Shown here: positions 28,501-39,282 of the stretch, piece after piece
Layout: each line of letters opens with the position of its first letter
Position numbering within the stretch: the first letter of the stretch is position 1
Assembly: GCF_016009175.1 (NCBI RefSeq)
Contig: NZ_JADUCM010000001.1
Span: 372,001-436,000 of the forward strand
Length of the DNA: 64,000 nucleotides
Direction: 5' to 3'
Source: Pseudomonas alkylphenolica
GTDB lineage: Bacteria; Pseudomonadota; Gammaproteobacteria; Pseudomonadales; Pseudomonadaceae
Notes under the pieces: generated by a model
What the model was told of the DNA's origin: nothing
The model's input: only the letters and a program-made list of their open reading frames with translations
The model's database searches: none
Position numbers and translations under genes: made by a program

Positions 28501-31072
28501 GCTGCAGGATGCGCCGTCGTTGCTGGCGAAAATCCAGGCGCAATGCAATGCGCAGCCCGAAGCCACCGCTGTCGTGTGTGGCGCGCAGGCCCTGAGCTAC
28601 GGTGAACTGGAACAGCGCGCCAACCAGCTGGCGCACTACCTGCGCGCGCAAGGGGTAGGGCCAGAGGTGTGTGTGGGCGTGGCCCTGAAGCGCTCGGTCG
28701 AGATGATTGTCGCGCTGTATGCCGTGCACAAGACCGGCGCGGCCTACGTGCCGCTGGACATCGACTACCCACAGGACCGTTTGCAATGGATTGTCGAAGA
28801 CTCGGCCATGACCGTGCTGCTCACCCATAGCCAGGTACGTGCGCGGTTGCCCCAGGCAACGAAGGCGCAGCTGCTCGAACTCGACAATCTGGCCTTGAGC
28901 GACCAGCCGTCGACGCCGCTGCCGATCGGGATCGATGCGGATCACCTGGCCTACCTGATCTATACCTCCGGCTCCACCGGCAAGCCCAAGGGCGTTGCCG
29001 TGCCGCGTGGTCCGCTGAACATGCACTGCCAGGCCATCGTCGGGCTGTACCAGATGGACCGCACCACGCGGGAACTGCTGTTCATGTCCTTCGCCTTCGA
29101 CGGTGCCCAGGAGCGCTGGTTGTCCACCTTGCTGGCCGGTGGTTGCCTGGTGCTGCGCGACGACAGCCTGTGGACCCCGGAGGAAACCTGGGCCGTGCTG
29201 CATGGGCAACGCATCAGCATTGCCTGCTTCCCGCCAGCTTACCTCCAGCAGATTGCCGAGTTCGGCCAGACCCAGCCAAGCCCGCCCGCGGTGCGCATCT
29301 ACTGCTTTGGCGGCGATGCCGTGGCCGAGGCCAACTTCGAACGGGTCAGGCGCACCCTGCGTCCGCAGTGGATCACCAACGGCTATGGGCCGACCGAAAC
29401 CGTGGTCACGCCGATGCTGTGGAAGGCTGATGCCGACAGCCGCTGCGAGGCGGCCTATGCCCCCATCGGCCAGCGCGTGGGCAACCGCAGCCTGTATGTG
29501 CTGGATGCCCAGCTCAACCCGCTGCCCGATGGCGTCGCCGGTGAGCTGTACATCGGCGGTGAAGGCCTGGCGCGCGGCTATCACCAGCGTCCGGGGCTGA
29601 CCGCCGAACGTTTTGTGGCCAGCCCGTTCGAGGCCGGTGGCCGTCTGTACCGTTCCGGCGACCTGGTGCGCCGCCGCCCCGATGGGATGATGGATTACCT
29701 CGGGCGGCTGGACCATCAAGTCAAGATCCGCGGGTTTCGCATCGAACTGGGCGAGATCGAAGCGCGCCTGCGTGCGCTTGATGGCGTGCGCGAGGCGTTG
29801 GTAGTGGCCCGTGACAGTGCCGCAGGCAAGCGCCTGATCGGTTATGTGGTGGGCAACACCCCGAGCGTGTCGGCCGATTCGTTGCGCAGTGCCTTGCAGG
29901 GCCAGTTGCCGGACTACATGGTGCCGGCGCAGATCCTGCTGCTCGACGCCATGCCGCTCAACCCCAGCGGCAAGCTCGATCGTCTGGCCTTGCCTGACCC
30001 GGACTTCCAGGCCACGGCCTATGTGGCCCCGCGCAACGCCCTGGAGCAGATGCTCGCAGGCATCTGGCAGGAGGTGCTGGAGCTTGATCAGGTGGGGGTC
30101 ACGGACAACTTCTTCGAGTTGGGCGGCGATTCATTGCGCACCCTGAAAGTGCTGAGCAAGGTGCGTCAGCAGGCGCTGGCCGGCTTCGAGCTGAAACTGC
30201 GCGACATGCTCGCCAAGCCGACCATTGCCCAGCTCTCGGGCTTTGCCGAACAGCCTGCCGACCTCGACCCGCTGTTGGCGCTCAACGGCGTTCATGGCAC
30301 TGGCCCCGCGCTGTTCTGCCTGCACGCAGGCTTCGGCACGGTGTTCGACTACGAGCCACTGGCCCGTCGGCTACAGGGTACCTGCAGCGTTTATGGCGTG
30401 CAGTGCCGGATGCTCCTGGACCGCCAGTGGGACGATGACAGCCTGGAATCCATGGCCATCGACTACGCCCAGTACATTCGCCAGAAGCAGGCGCAAGGGC
30501 CTTACCGTCTGCTGGGCTGGTCACTGGGCGGTACCCTGGCGGTGCTGGTGGCGGCGGAGCTTGAGAAACAGGGGCAGGTCGTCAGCTTCCTCGGGGTGGT
30601 CGACAGCTTCATTCCGTTGAGCGTGGAGGCGGCGCTGGCGGATGACTGGCGCGACGACCTGCCGGCGTTCCTCGCGCAAACTTCGTCGCTGACGGTGGCG
30701 AACGCGCAACTGCCGGCTGACGAGCCAGACCTTGTGCAGCTCAGCGCACTGTTGGCAACGCTGCAGAGCGCAGGGGCGCCTGCGCGGGCGAGCGGTTTCG
30801 ACCCTGATGAGCTGGCGCGGGCCTTTCAGGTCGGGCTCAGGCTCAAGGCCCTGTCGCGCCGGGCCCCGATGCTGCCGCGCACGCAGTGTGCCGTACAGCG
30901 CTGGTGGCGTGGCGATTTACCCGGCGCCGTGGTCCAGGCGTTTGAGGCGAACCTGACGGTCGCCGTGCCCAATGTGCGCATCGATGCGGGTCACTACGAC
31001 ATCCTGGCCAACACGGTATTGCTGGAACAGCTGCAGGCCCACCTGTTGCACCGCGAAGCCGTAGAAGGCTGA
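22520..31072 (+). CDS. pvdD: Pyoverdine terminal NRPS with thioesterase (D-Asp, OH-Orn, release)
   Basis: A 2850-residue synthetase with order C-A-T-E-C-A-T-TE, starting at GTG 14 bases after the previous gene with AAGGGG upstream. The first A domain reads DLTKVGHVGK (Asp) and the second DGEACGGVTK (hydroxy-ornithine). Carrier serines are S1036 and S2538, both GGDS; the second is followed directly by the thioesterase. The epimerase HHLVVDGVS is at 1213 and the second C motif HHILMDGWS at 1683. The first C motif is HHIVSDAWS (175), with Ala in place of the usual Gly. The thioesterase has GWSLGG (Ser2668), a VVDSF acid and a DAGHYDIL histidine. Release of a terminal hydroxy-ornithine probably gives the cyclic form found in many pyoverdines. 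The N-terminus (MQKLIESVG...KALAVLLKQKG) resembles PvdD-type proteins. Confidence 0.87.
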   Translation: MQKLIESVGALDPKQRKALAVLLKQKGINLFGIAPVFKRAGQEPLLLSYAQQRQWFLWQLEPDSPAYNIPLAIRLQGALDVAALQCSLDVMVARHESLRTVFVEEAEGVRQQILPPGKLALSVQRLAPGVDRETGTATFLTEQTGAGFDLARGPLLRAALLQVDDDEHVLSLVQHHIVSDAWSLQVMVRELMHGYGAFRKGEQPQLPALPVQYADYALWQRQWMDNGERERQLAYWREQLQGPLEVLALPTDRPRPAERSLAGASLAASPDAHLAAQLKALAARQGVTVFVLLLAAFQALLHRLAGQETIRVGVPNANRGRPETEGLIGLFVNTQVMQAQVRGELRFSELLEQVKAAALQAQTYQDLPFEQLLEVLHTERSLSHSALFQVMFNHQREEAGQPGAPAMGLTMAPLVQAVSTSKFDLTLNTLEHPGGIDATLMYACDLLDTATVERIAGQWRRVLQAIVDDAQVRIEALPLLAGEDRQQLAHWGQGPIQAFACDNVLALFEQQVVAHPQRLAAVCNAQRLSYAELDRLAGQRAAQLRALGIGPESRVALVLERSSELLVAILAVFKAGGCYLPLDPQAGNERLRSLIQDSAAQVVLTTREQAASLPVMAGPALICLDQPLAANAPVHSQQPLATSCAYVIYTSGSTGQPKGVMVSHGALANYVQGLQQRLPLDDVQSMAMISTVAADLGHTVLFGALCGGHTLHLLDRHAAMDAQALAATMTAHQVDVLKIVPSHLAALLASEQGARLLPRRVLVLGGEACPPALLEQVRQLAPQCRVFNHYGPTESTVGVLAGELVEAPIALGQPLANSGLRVLDNSLQAVANGGRGELYIGGAGLARGYLGQPGLTAERFVPDPSGQGTRLYRSGDGVQLQDGHFRYQGRIDDQLKIRGFRVEPGEVAACLRSLAGVQQAVVVGQAGERGQQLLGYAVSSAGTRPQVATTLLAALRERLPEYMVPAHLMLLEQLPLTANGKLDRKALPLPAPQVANSACQAPQGEMEQRLAGIWQDVLKVPQVGRDDNFFELGGDSIISIQVVSRAREAGVHFTPKQLFQHQSVQQLATVARLGEVRAVIDQGPVRGTAPLLPIQQMFFDTEVPERHHWNQSVLLTPSSPLSATALEAALQALWGHHDALRLRFTQGAQGWQAEHHEATPATPLLWQRDTTLTGLPVLCEQAQRSFDLSQGPLLRAVLFNLTDGEQRLLLVVHHLVVDGVSWRILLEDLQNAYTRLSNGQAPMLPAKTCSAKHWAEQLQGLGRSAPLQAELAYWQAQSMAPDLPARDPQCQPLQREARTVYTRLDAATTQQLLQQAPAAYRTRINELLLTALTQVICRWTGLATTQVILEGHGREAPFADADLTRSVGWFTSKFPLELHTRAAFGDAIKTVKEQLREVPGNGMGYGVLRYLGAAPARQALGDRALPRITFNYLGQFDNSFDDHAETALFNIARENAGSERGDSAPLGNWLTLNGQVYEGRLSMGWVFSPQMFDEAVIQGLADDYAHTLRALVEHCCDEQSGGLTPADFPLARLQQAQLDSVPLAPREVADIYPLSPMQQGMLFHSLEADEVALYINQTSVAVEGLEVERFIAAWDQAVANHDVLRTGFWNASHLSQPLQVVSKRAPSVVRLLDWRGQAVAADAIETLVAADCREGFDLLRPPLMRVTLVRLDEQRCHLIWTRHHILMDGWSSSRLLGEVFQAYHGQAVSVEGRYRDYIAWLQAQDDAKTLEQFWVRQLQGLDEVTELAASTWPRPAAQLGGHAAIYLAWDAQRTARLRSGAQQLRVTPNTLVQAAWLLLLQRYTGQQRVCFGATVAGRPASLPQAGDMLGLFINTLPIMQSPQPQQRVDQWLEQLQAYNLEVRDHEHAALADIQRWAGHSGRSLFDSIIVFENYPVDERLEEVGQGRLQCGAAQGRDVTNYPMDLAVNLGETLSIEFLYLRKRFDAASVVQIRAAFETLLDALLANPQATLGSLELLDTPARQRQADANCLQPVLQDAPSLLAKIQAQCNAQPEATAVVCGAQALSYGELEQRANQLAHYLRAQGVGPEVCVGVALKRSVEMIVALYAVHKTGAAYVPLDIDYPQDRLQWIVEDSAMTVLLTHSQVRARLPQATKAQLLELDNLALSDQPSTPLPIGIDADHLAYLIYTSGSTGKPKGVAVPRGPLNMHCQAIVGLYQMDRTTRELLFMSFAFDGAQERWLSTLLAGGCLVLRDDSLWTPEETWAVLHGQRISIACFPPAYLQQIAEFGQTQPSPPAVRIYCFGGDAVAEANFERVRRTLRPQWITNGYGPTETVVTPMLWKADADSRCEAAYAPIGQRVGNRSLYVLDAQLNPLPDGVAGELYIGGEGLARGYHQRPGLTAERFVASPFEAGGRLYRSGDLVRRRPDGMMDYLGRLDHQVKIRGFRIELGEIEARLRALDGVREALVVARDSAAGKRLIGYVVGNTPSVSADSLRSALQGQLPDYMVPAQILLLDAMPLNPSGKLDRLALPDPDFQATAYVAPRNALEQMLAGIWQEVLELDQVGVTDNFFELGGDSLRTLKVLSKVRQQALAGFELKLRDMLAKPTIAQLSGFAEQPADLDPLLALNGVHGTGPALFCLHAGFGTVFDYEPLARRLQGTCSVYGVQCRMLLDRQWDDDSLESMAIDYAQYIRQKQAQGPYRLLGWSLGGTLAVLVAAELEKQGQVVSFLGVVDSFIPLSVEAALADDWRDDLPAFLAQTSSLTVANAQLPADEPDLVQLSALLATLQSAGAPARASGFDPDELARAFQVGLRLKALSRRAPMLPRTQCAVQRWWRGDLPGAVVQAFEANLTVAVPNVRIDAGHYDILANTVLLEQLQAHLLHREAVEG

Positions 31073-31079
31073 CGCATGG

Positions 31080-31105
31080 GCAGGGTCTTCGGGCCCTGCT
31101 TTTTT
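31080..31105 (+). terminator. Rho-independent terminator after the NRPS operon
   Basis: GCAGGG (31080-31085) pairs with CCCTGC (31094-31099) and is followed by a run of six T. It lies eight bases after the pvdD stop, so the downstream esterase is probably a separate unit or depends on read-through. Confidence 0.8.
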
Positions 31106-31128
31106 CTTACCTTTGTCCGGATGTATTC

Positions 31129-32082
31129 ATGTCCTTGCACCCTGATCTGTCTGCCTTTCTGGAACTTGCCGAACTTGGTCGCCTGAGCGGCAAAAGCCAG
31201 CCGATGCACGCCTTGCCACCCGCATTGGCGCGCATTGAATTCGACGCCACGTCGCAGATTCTCGACCCCAACCCGCCGGGCAATGTGCAGGTCAGTGGGC
31301 TGCAACTGCCGACCCGCGATGGCGCGCAGATAGACGCGCGGCTGTATCGCAGTGCTGCCCGCGCAGGCAAGCAGCTGCCGGTGATTGTGTATTTCCATGG
31401 CGGCGGCTATGTGGTCGGCAGCCTCGACTCCCATGATTCGGTGTGCCGACGCCTGGCCTTGAGCGGCGAATTTGCCGTGCTGGCGCCAGCGTATCGCCTG
31501 GCCCCGGAGTTCCCCTTCCCGACGGCGGTGGAGGATGCCCAGGACAGTCTCCAGGCGTTGGCCGGGCAAGCGCAGGCCTTGCAGCTTGACTGCCGGCGGC
31601 TGGTGCTCGCCGGTGACAGTGCCGGAGCGACCCTGGCCACGGTACTGGCGGCAATGGCCGCGTCCGAGCCTGCGCAAGCGGCGCTGCAGCCAATGGCTCA
31701 AGTGCTGTTTTATCCGGTGGCGGACATCAGCCAGGTACGGGCCTCGCATGCGCGATTTGACGAAGGCTATCTGCTCGAAAGCGCCACGCTGGAATGGTTT
31801 TACCAGCATTACGTGCGCGATCCGCTGGACCGGCTGGATGCCCGCGCATCGCCGCTGCTGGGGACTGCAGTGGCCCAGGTACCGGCCTATGTGGCGCTCG
31901 CCGGCTACGACCCGCTGTATGACGAAGGGTTGGCGTATGCGCACTGGCTGGAAGCGGCGGGAACAACCGTGACCTTGAGTGTCGAAACCGGGCTGACCCA
32001 TGATTTCTTGCGCATGGGCGGGATTGTCGCGCAGGTCGATGAGGCGTACGCGCGGCTGCAGGCGTGGCTCGCCAGTCTGTAA
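31129..32082 (+). CDS. Alpha/beta hydrolase, HSL-type esterase
   Basis: A 317-residue cytoplasmic hydrolase of the hormone-sensitive-lipase (esterase/lipase) family. The oxyanion-hole motif HGGG starts at residue 90, and the nucleophile motif GDSAG is at 162-166 (Ser164). A late Asp in GYDPLYDEG and a His in GLTHDF complete the triad. No signal peptide is visible. Length is normal for the family. It lies 56 bases after pvdD but behind a terminator, and no clear Shine-Dalgarno precedes the ATG. Whether it modifies pyoverdine or is only a neighbour cannot be told; its substrate is unknown. Confidence 0.85.
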   Translation: MSLHPDLSAFLELAELGRLSGKSQPMHALPPALARIEFDATSQILDPNPPGNVQVSGLQLPTRDGAQIDARLYRSAARAGKQLPVIVYFHGGGYVVGSLDSHDSVCRRLALSGEFAVLAPAYRLAPEFPFPTAVEDAQDSLQALAGQAQALQLDCRRLVLAGDSAGATLATVLAAMAASEPAQAALQPMAQVLFYPVADISQVRASHARFDEGYLLESATLEWFYQHYVRDPLDRLDARASPLLGTAVAQVPAYVALAGYDPLYDEGLAYAHWLEAAGTTVTLSVETGLTHDFLRMGGIVAQVDEAYARLQAWLASL

Positions 32083-32084
32083 GG

Positions 32085-32114
32085 CAAGGGCCCCAAGTTT
32101 CCTTGAGGCCCTTG
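32085..32114. terminator. Hairpin between convergent genes
   Basis: CAAGGGCC and GGCCCTTG form a perfect eight-base stem around a 14-base loop, between the ends of the esterase and the multicopper oxidase genes. No long T run follows on either strand, so termination activity is only likely. Confidence 0.5.
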
Positions 32115-32135
32115 TAACGCACGCGCTGCTGAGGC

Positions 32136-35540
<3,405 letters not shown>

Positions 35541-35845
35541 TGCTTTCCCCTCGCGTCATGCCAAATGGCGAAACCTGTCGTCTCCTGCGAGCGACAGCTG
35601 CTGCGGTCAGAAAGGCTTTAGCAACCGCCACGCTAAGTGCAGAAGGAGTGATGCAAGTTGAGGATTTCTAATGACTTGTTTCTAATTGTTTCGAAGGGTG
35701 GTGAGTCGAGCGCTGAGCGATTCCCCAAACGGTGGGGGCAATAAGCCACTAAACACGGGGATAAGTCCCCAATTCTGGCGGTATGAGCGGGGTTTGCGGA
35801 GGGAGGGAATGTGCCAGGGATGACCCTGGCACATCGGTGCAGCGG
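35541..35845. other. Intergenic region with several inverted repeats
   Basis: This 305-base region holds the promoter side of the multicopper oxidase and the 3' end of the OsmC-YcaO gene. Features seen are GGGGATAAGTCCCC, a perfect small dyad at about 35757-35770, a nearby CCCC...GGGGG pair, and the strong hairpin at 35810-35833. No gene and no convincing sigma-54 site (GG-N10-GC) was found. Confidence 0.55.
35810..35833 (-). terminator. Strong hairpin after the OsmC-YcaO gene
   Basis: TGTGCCAGGG and CCCTGGCACA form a perfect ten-base stem with an ATGA loop, 13 bases past the stop codon. No T run follows, so it may end transcription with Rho or protect the 3' end. Confidence 0.6.
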
Positions 35846-38047
35846 TTAACGCGAGGCGGCGGCATTCGCCCGTGCGCTGTGCAGCTTTTTATAGCTGTCG
35901 ATCAGGCGCAGGTGACGGTCCAGCCCTTCGAGCTTCATGCTTGTCGGCGTCAGGCCATAAAAGCGCACGCTGCCGTCCACCGAGCCCAGCACCGCATCCA
36001 TGCGTGCGTCGCCAAACATGCGGCGGAAGTTGACCTGGTAATCGTCCAGGTCCAGCTCGTCGTCGAGCTCCACCTCGAGTACCACGTTCAAGGCCTGGTA
36101 GAACAGACCGCGTTCGACGGTGTTGTCGTTGAATTGCAGGAAGGTTTCCACCAGCTCCTTGGCTTCTTCAAACTGCTGCAAGGCCACGTAGATCAGCAGC
36201 TTCAGTTCCAGGATGGTCAGCTGGCCCCAGGCGGTGTTCTCGTCGAATTCGACGCCGATCAGGGTTTTGATGTCGGTGTAATCGTCCAGCTCGCTTTCCA
36301 CCAGGCGCTCGACCAGGTCGGCCAGGGCGTCTTCGTCCAGGCTGTGCAGGTTGAGGATGTCGGCACGGAAGAACAGCGCCTTGTTGGTGTTGTCCCAGAT
36401 CAGGTCGTCGATCGGGTAGATCTCGGAGTAGTCCGGCACCAGGATACGGCAGGCCGTAGCGCCGAGGTCGTCGTACACCGCCATGTAGACTTCTTTGCCC
36501 ATGCCTTCGAGGATGCCGAACAGGGTTGCCGCTTCTTCGGCATTGGAGTTTTCACCCTGGCCGGAGAAGTCCCACTCGACGAATTCGAAATCGGCCTTGG
36601 CACTGAAGAAGCGCCATGACACCACACCGCTGGAGTCGATGAAGTGCTCGACGAAGTTGTTCGGCTCGGTCAGCGCGTGGCTTTCAAAGGTCGGCTGAGG
36701 CAAGTCGTTGAGGCCTTCGAAGCTGCGGCCTTGCAGCAGTTCGGTCAGGCTGCGTTCCAGCGCCACTTCAAAGCTCGGGTGTGCGCCGAACGATGCAAAC
36801 ACACCGCCGGTGCGCGGGTTCATCAAGGTCACGCACATCACCGGGAATTCCCCGCCCAGCGATGCGTCCTTGACCAGCACCGGGAAGCCTTGCTCTTCCA
36901 GGCCCTGAATGCCTGCGAGAATGCCGGGGTATTTCGCCAGCACTTCCTGCGGGACTTCCGGCAGGGCGATTTCACCTTCGAGAATTTCGCGTTTGACCGC
37001 ACGCTCGAAGATTTCCGAGAGGCATTGCACCTGGGCTTCGGCCAGCGTGTTGCCGGCGCTCATGCCGTTGCTCAGGTACAGGTTTTCAATCAGGTTGGAC
37101 GGGAAGTACACCACCTCGCCGTCTGACTGGCGTACAAACGGCAGCGAGCAGATGCCGCGCTCGATGTTGCCGGAGTTGGTGTCGTACAGGTGCGAGCCGA
37201 GCAGTTCGCCGTCGGGGTTGTAGATCTTGCGGCAGTACGCATCGAGGATTTCAGCGGGCAGCGCATCTTTGCGGCCGGGCTGGAACCAGCGCTCGTTGGG
37301 GTAGTGCACGAACGCCGCGTTGGCGATGTCTTCCCCCCAGAATTGATCGTTGTAGAAGAAGTTGCAGTTCAGGCGCTCGATGAATTCGCCGAGTGCCGAG
37401 GCCAGCGCCGCTTCTTTGGTCGCGCCCTTGCCATTGGTGAAACACATCGGCGAGTGGGCATCGCGGATATGCAGCGACCAGACGTTGGGCACGATGTTGC
37501 GCCACGAGGCAATTTCGATCTTCATGCCCAGGCCGGCCAGCAGTTCGGACATGTTGGCAATGGTCTGCTCCAGCGGCAGGTCCTTGCCCAGTACATAGGT
37601 GCTGGCGTCTGAGGCCGGGGCGAGCATCAGCAGGGCCTGGGCATCGGCGTCGAGGTTGTCGACTTCTTCGATGACGTACTCAGGACCGGTTTGCACCACC
37701 TTCTTGACTGTGCAGCGGTCGATGGAGCGCAGGATGCCCTGACGGTCTTTTTCGGAAATGTCTGCAGGCAGTTCGACCTGAATCTTGAAAATCTGCTGGT
37801 AGCGGTTTTCCGGGTCGACAATGTTGTTTTGCGACAGGCGAATATTGTCGGTAGGGATATTGCGGGTGTTGCAGTACAACTTCACAAAGTAAGCCGCACA
37901 CAACGCCGAGGACGCCAGGAAATAGTCGAACGGACCCGGTGCCGAACCGTCGCCTTTGTAGCGGATCGGTTGGTCGGCAACCACCGTGAAGTCATCGAAC
38001 TTGGCTTCAAGACGAAGGTTGTCGAGAAAATTAACCTTGATTTCCAT
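35846..38047 (-). CDS. ycaO: OsmC-YcaO fusion protein
   Basis: A 733-residue protein. Residues 1-140 are OsmC-like (GDGSAPGPFDYFLASSALC, the peroxiredoxin-type Cys segment). Residues about 160-560 form a YcaO domain with ATP-binding type segments (TKEAALASALGEFIERLN; FEVALERSLTELLQGR). A helical, acidic C-terminal extension follows. YcaO proteins use ATP to activate amide backbones; E. coli YcaO helps RimO in methylthiolation of ribosomal protein S12. No RiPP precursor or rimO is near, so a housekeeping accessory role is more likely than natural-product work. The chosen start is MEIKVNFLDN. Two upstream ATGs in frame (38059, 38068) also lack a clear ribosome site. Confidence 0.85.
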   Translation of the reverse strand: MEIKVNFLDNLRLEAKFDDFTVVADQPIRYKGDGSAPGPFDYFLASSALCAAYFVKLYCNTRNIPTDNIRLSQNNIVDPENRYQQIFKIQVELPADISEKDRQGILRSIDRCTVKKVVQTGPEYVIEEVDNLDADAQALLMLAPASDASTYVLGKDLPLEQTIANMSELLAGLGMKIEIASWRNIVPNVWSLHIRDAHSPMCFTNGKGATKEAALASALGEFIERLNCNFFYNDQFWGEDIANAAFVHYPNERWFQPGRKDALPAEILDAYCRKIYNPDGELLGSHLYDTNSGNIERGICSLPFVRQSDGEVVYFPSNLIENLYLSNGMSAGNTLAEAQVQCLSEIFERAVKREILEGEIALPEVPQEVLAKYPGILAGIQGLEEQGFPVLVKDASLGGEFPVMCVTLMNPRTGGVFASFGAHPSFEVALERSLTELLQGRSFEGLNDLPQPTFESHALTEPNNFVEHFIDSSGVVSWRFFSAKADFEFVEWDFSGQGENSNAEEAATLFGILEGMGKEVYMAVYDDLGATACRILVPDYSEIYPIDDLIWDNTNKALFFRADILNLHSLDEDALADLVERLVESELDDYTDIKTLIGVEFDENTAWGQLTILELKLLIYVALQQFEEAKELVETFLQFNDNTVERGLFYQALNVVLEVELDDELDLDDYQVNFRRMFGDARMDAVLGSVDGSVRFYGLTPTSMKLEGLDRHLRLIDSYKKLHSARANAAASR

Positions 38048-38192
38048 GCGGGATACCATAACGAGCAATACGATTTGGCCGCCATTATCCGGTTTTTCAG
38101 CCGGAAGTCTTGTGCTTTGCGCGATGGCCGCTGGCCGGTCTCTGCAGGCGCAGTGCAGTAATCCACACCGCAGAGTACCGGCCCTGGTTCAT

Positions 38193-38408
38193 TCAGCCGT
38201 TACCTGACTGTTGCCTGGCACGCAGTGCCGTCACGGTTTCGCCGCCGACGCCCCAGTTGTCGGTCGAGACCTCTTCGATCACCACGAAGGTGGTGGAGGG
38301 CGGCTTGTTCAGCACCTGCTCCAGCAAGGCCGTGGCGCCTTCGATCAACTGGCGTTTTTGCTCGGCGGTCACGCCTTCGCGGGTCACCTGAATGTTTACA
38401 TACGGCAT
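38193..38408 (-). CDS. 4-oxalocrotonate tautomerase-like protein
   Basis: A 71-residue protein beginning Met-Pro, so removal of Met would expose the catalytic Pro1 of the tautomerase superfamily. The body (VNIQVTREGVTAEQKRQLIE) and the late VVIEEV segment fit the beta-alpha-beta fold of 4-OT subunits. GAGGAG lies seven bases before the ATG. It sits 18 bases after the SDR gene in the same direction, so the two are probably co-transcribed. The substrate is unknown. Confidence 0.85.
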   Translation of the reverse strand: MPYVNIQVTREGVTAEQKRQLIEGATALLEQVLNKPPSTTFVVIEEVSTDNWGVGGETVTALRARQQSGNG

Positions 38409-38426
38409 GACATGCTCCTCGGTGGG

Positions 38427-39167
38427 TTACCAGGTACCGCTGCTGGCGCCGCCGTCCACGGCGATGACCACGCCGGTGACGAAGGTCGAATCGGTCAGGT
38501 ACAGCACGGCGTCGACCACGTCCTGCGGCGCGCCGACCTGGCCGGTAGGCGCCAGGGTTTTCAAGGCAGCCTGGGTCTGCGGGTCGTTGGGGTGCAACGG
38601 GGTATCGATAATGCCCGGCGCCACGGCGTTGACCTGGACGTGAGCGGCGGCAAGCTCCAGCGACAGTGCACGAACTGCCTGGTTCAGCCCGCCCTTGATC
38701 AGCACCGGTAGCAACGCGGGCACCTTGAGATTGGGTTGCAGGGCAAGCGAGGCGGTGATCGCGACGATATGCCCGCTGCCATTGGCGGACATGTGCCTGG
38801 CGGCGGCTTGCGCCGGGTAGAAAAAGCCTTTCAGGTTGGTGTCGACGATGGCGTCGACATCGCCCTCGGTGTAGTCAGTCACCGGCTTGGGAATGAAGAT
38901 GCCGGCGTTGTTGATCAGGATGTCGACCTTGCCAAAGGCCGCCACGGCCTCTTCGAACAGACGCCGGGCGGTTTCCGGTTTGGCGATATCGCCGGCCACC
39001 AGCAAAAAGTTCGCCGGGTTGCCCAGTTGCGCGGCAGCCTCCTGCAGGCGCGCCAGGGTGCGTGCATTGCCGACCACATTGTGTCCCCGTTCAAGGTAGG
39101 CCTTGGCGATGGCAAAGCCGAGGCCGCTCGAGGCGCCGGTAACGATGACTGTTTTTGTTGCGTTCAT
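38427..39167 (-). CDS. Short-chain dehydrogenase/reductase
   Basis: A 246-residue classical SDR. The Rossmann motif TGASSGLG is at residues 11-18 and NNAGIF is near residue 85. The catalytic region is atypical: around ITASLALQPNLKVPALLPVLIKGG the usual YxxxK is replaced by LPVLIKGG, so the Tyr is missing. PGIIDTP and a C-terminal VDGG are present. GGAG precedes the ATG. It forms a likely operon with the tautomerase and is divergent from a LysR gene that probably controls it. The missing Tyr makes normal carbonyl reduction doubtful, though the cofactor site looks intact. Confidence 0.85.
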   Translation of the reverse strand: MNATKTVIVTGASSGLGFAIAKAYLERGHNVVGNARTLARLQEAAAQLGNPANFLLVAGDIAKPETARRLFEEAVAAFGKVDILINNAGIFIPKPVTDYTEGDVDAIVDTNLKGFFYPAQAAARHMSANGSGHIVAITASLALQPNLKVPALLPVLIKGGLNQAVRALSLELAAAHVQVNAVAPGIIDTPLHPNDPQTQAALKTLAPTGQVGAPQDVVDAVLYLTDSTFVTGVVIAVDGGASSGTW

Positions 39168-39234
39168 GATCGATGCTCCAGTGAATCAGGCAAGGTGCCT
39201 GGGGTGTGGAGCACACTTTAAGTTGCAACGAATC

Positions 39235-39264
39235 ATTGAAAAATGCGCTGAATGTCATTTCAAT
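39235..39264. promoter_or_regulatory. Candidate LysR operator between the SDR and lysR genes
   Basis: ATTGAAA (39235-39241) and TTTCAAT (39258-39264) form a perfect dyad in the 115-base divergent promoter region. LysR regulators usually bind such dyads between their own gene and a divergent target. Confidence 0.5.
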
Positions 39265-39282
39265 TGATACATCACGTAATCA

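Noticed and set aside
35541..35660. A sigma-54 promoter for the multicopper oxidase (TGGC...TTGC on the minus strand)
   Set aside because: The GG and GC pairs are only five bases apart rather than the required ten.
35846..38047. A RiPP biosynthesis locus around the YcaO protein
   Set aside because: No precursor peptide, dehydrogenase, transporter or RiPP recognition element is nearby, and the protein has the housekeeping OsmC-YcaO layout.
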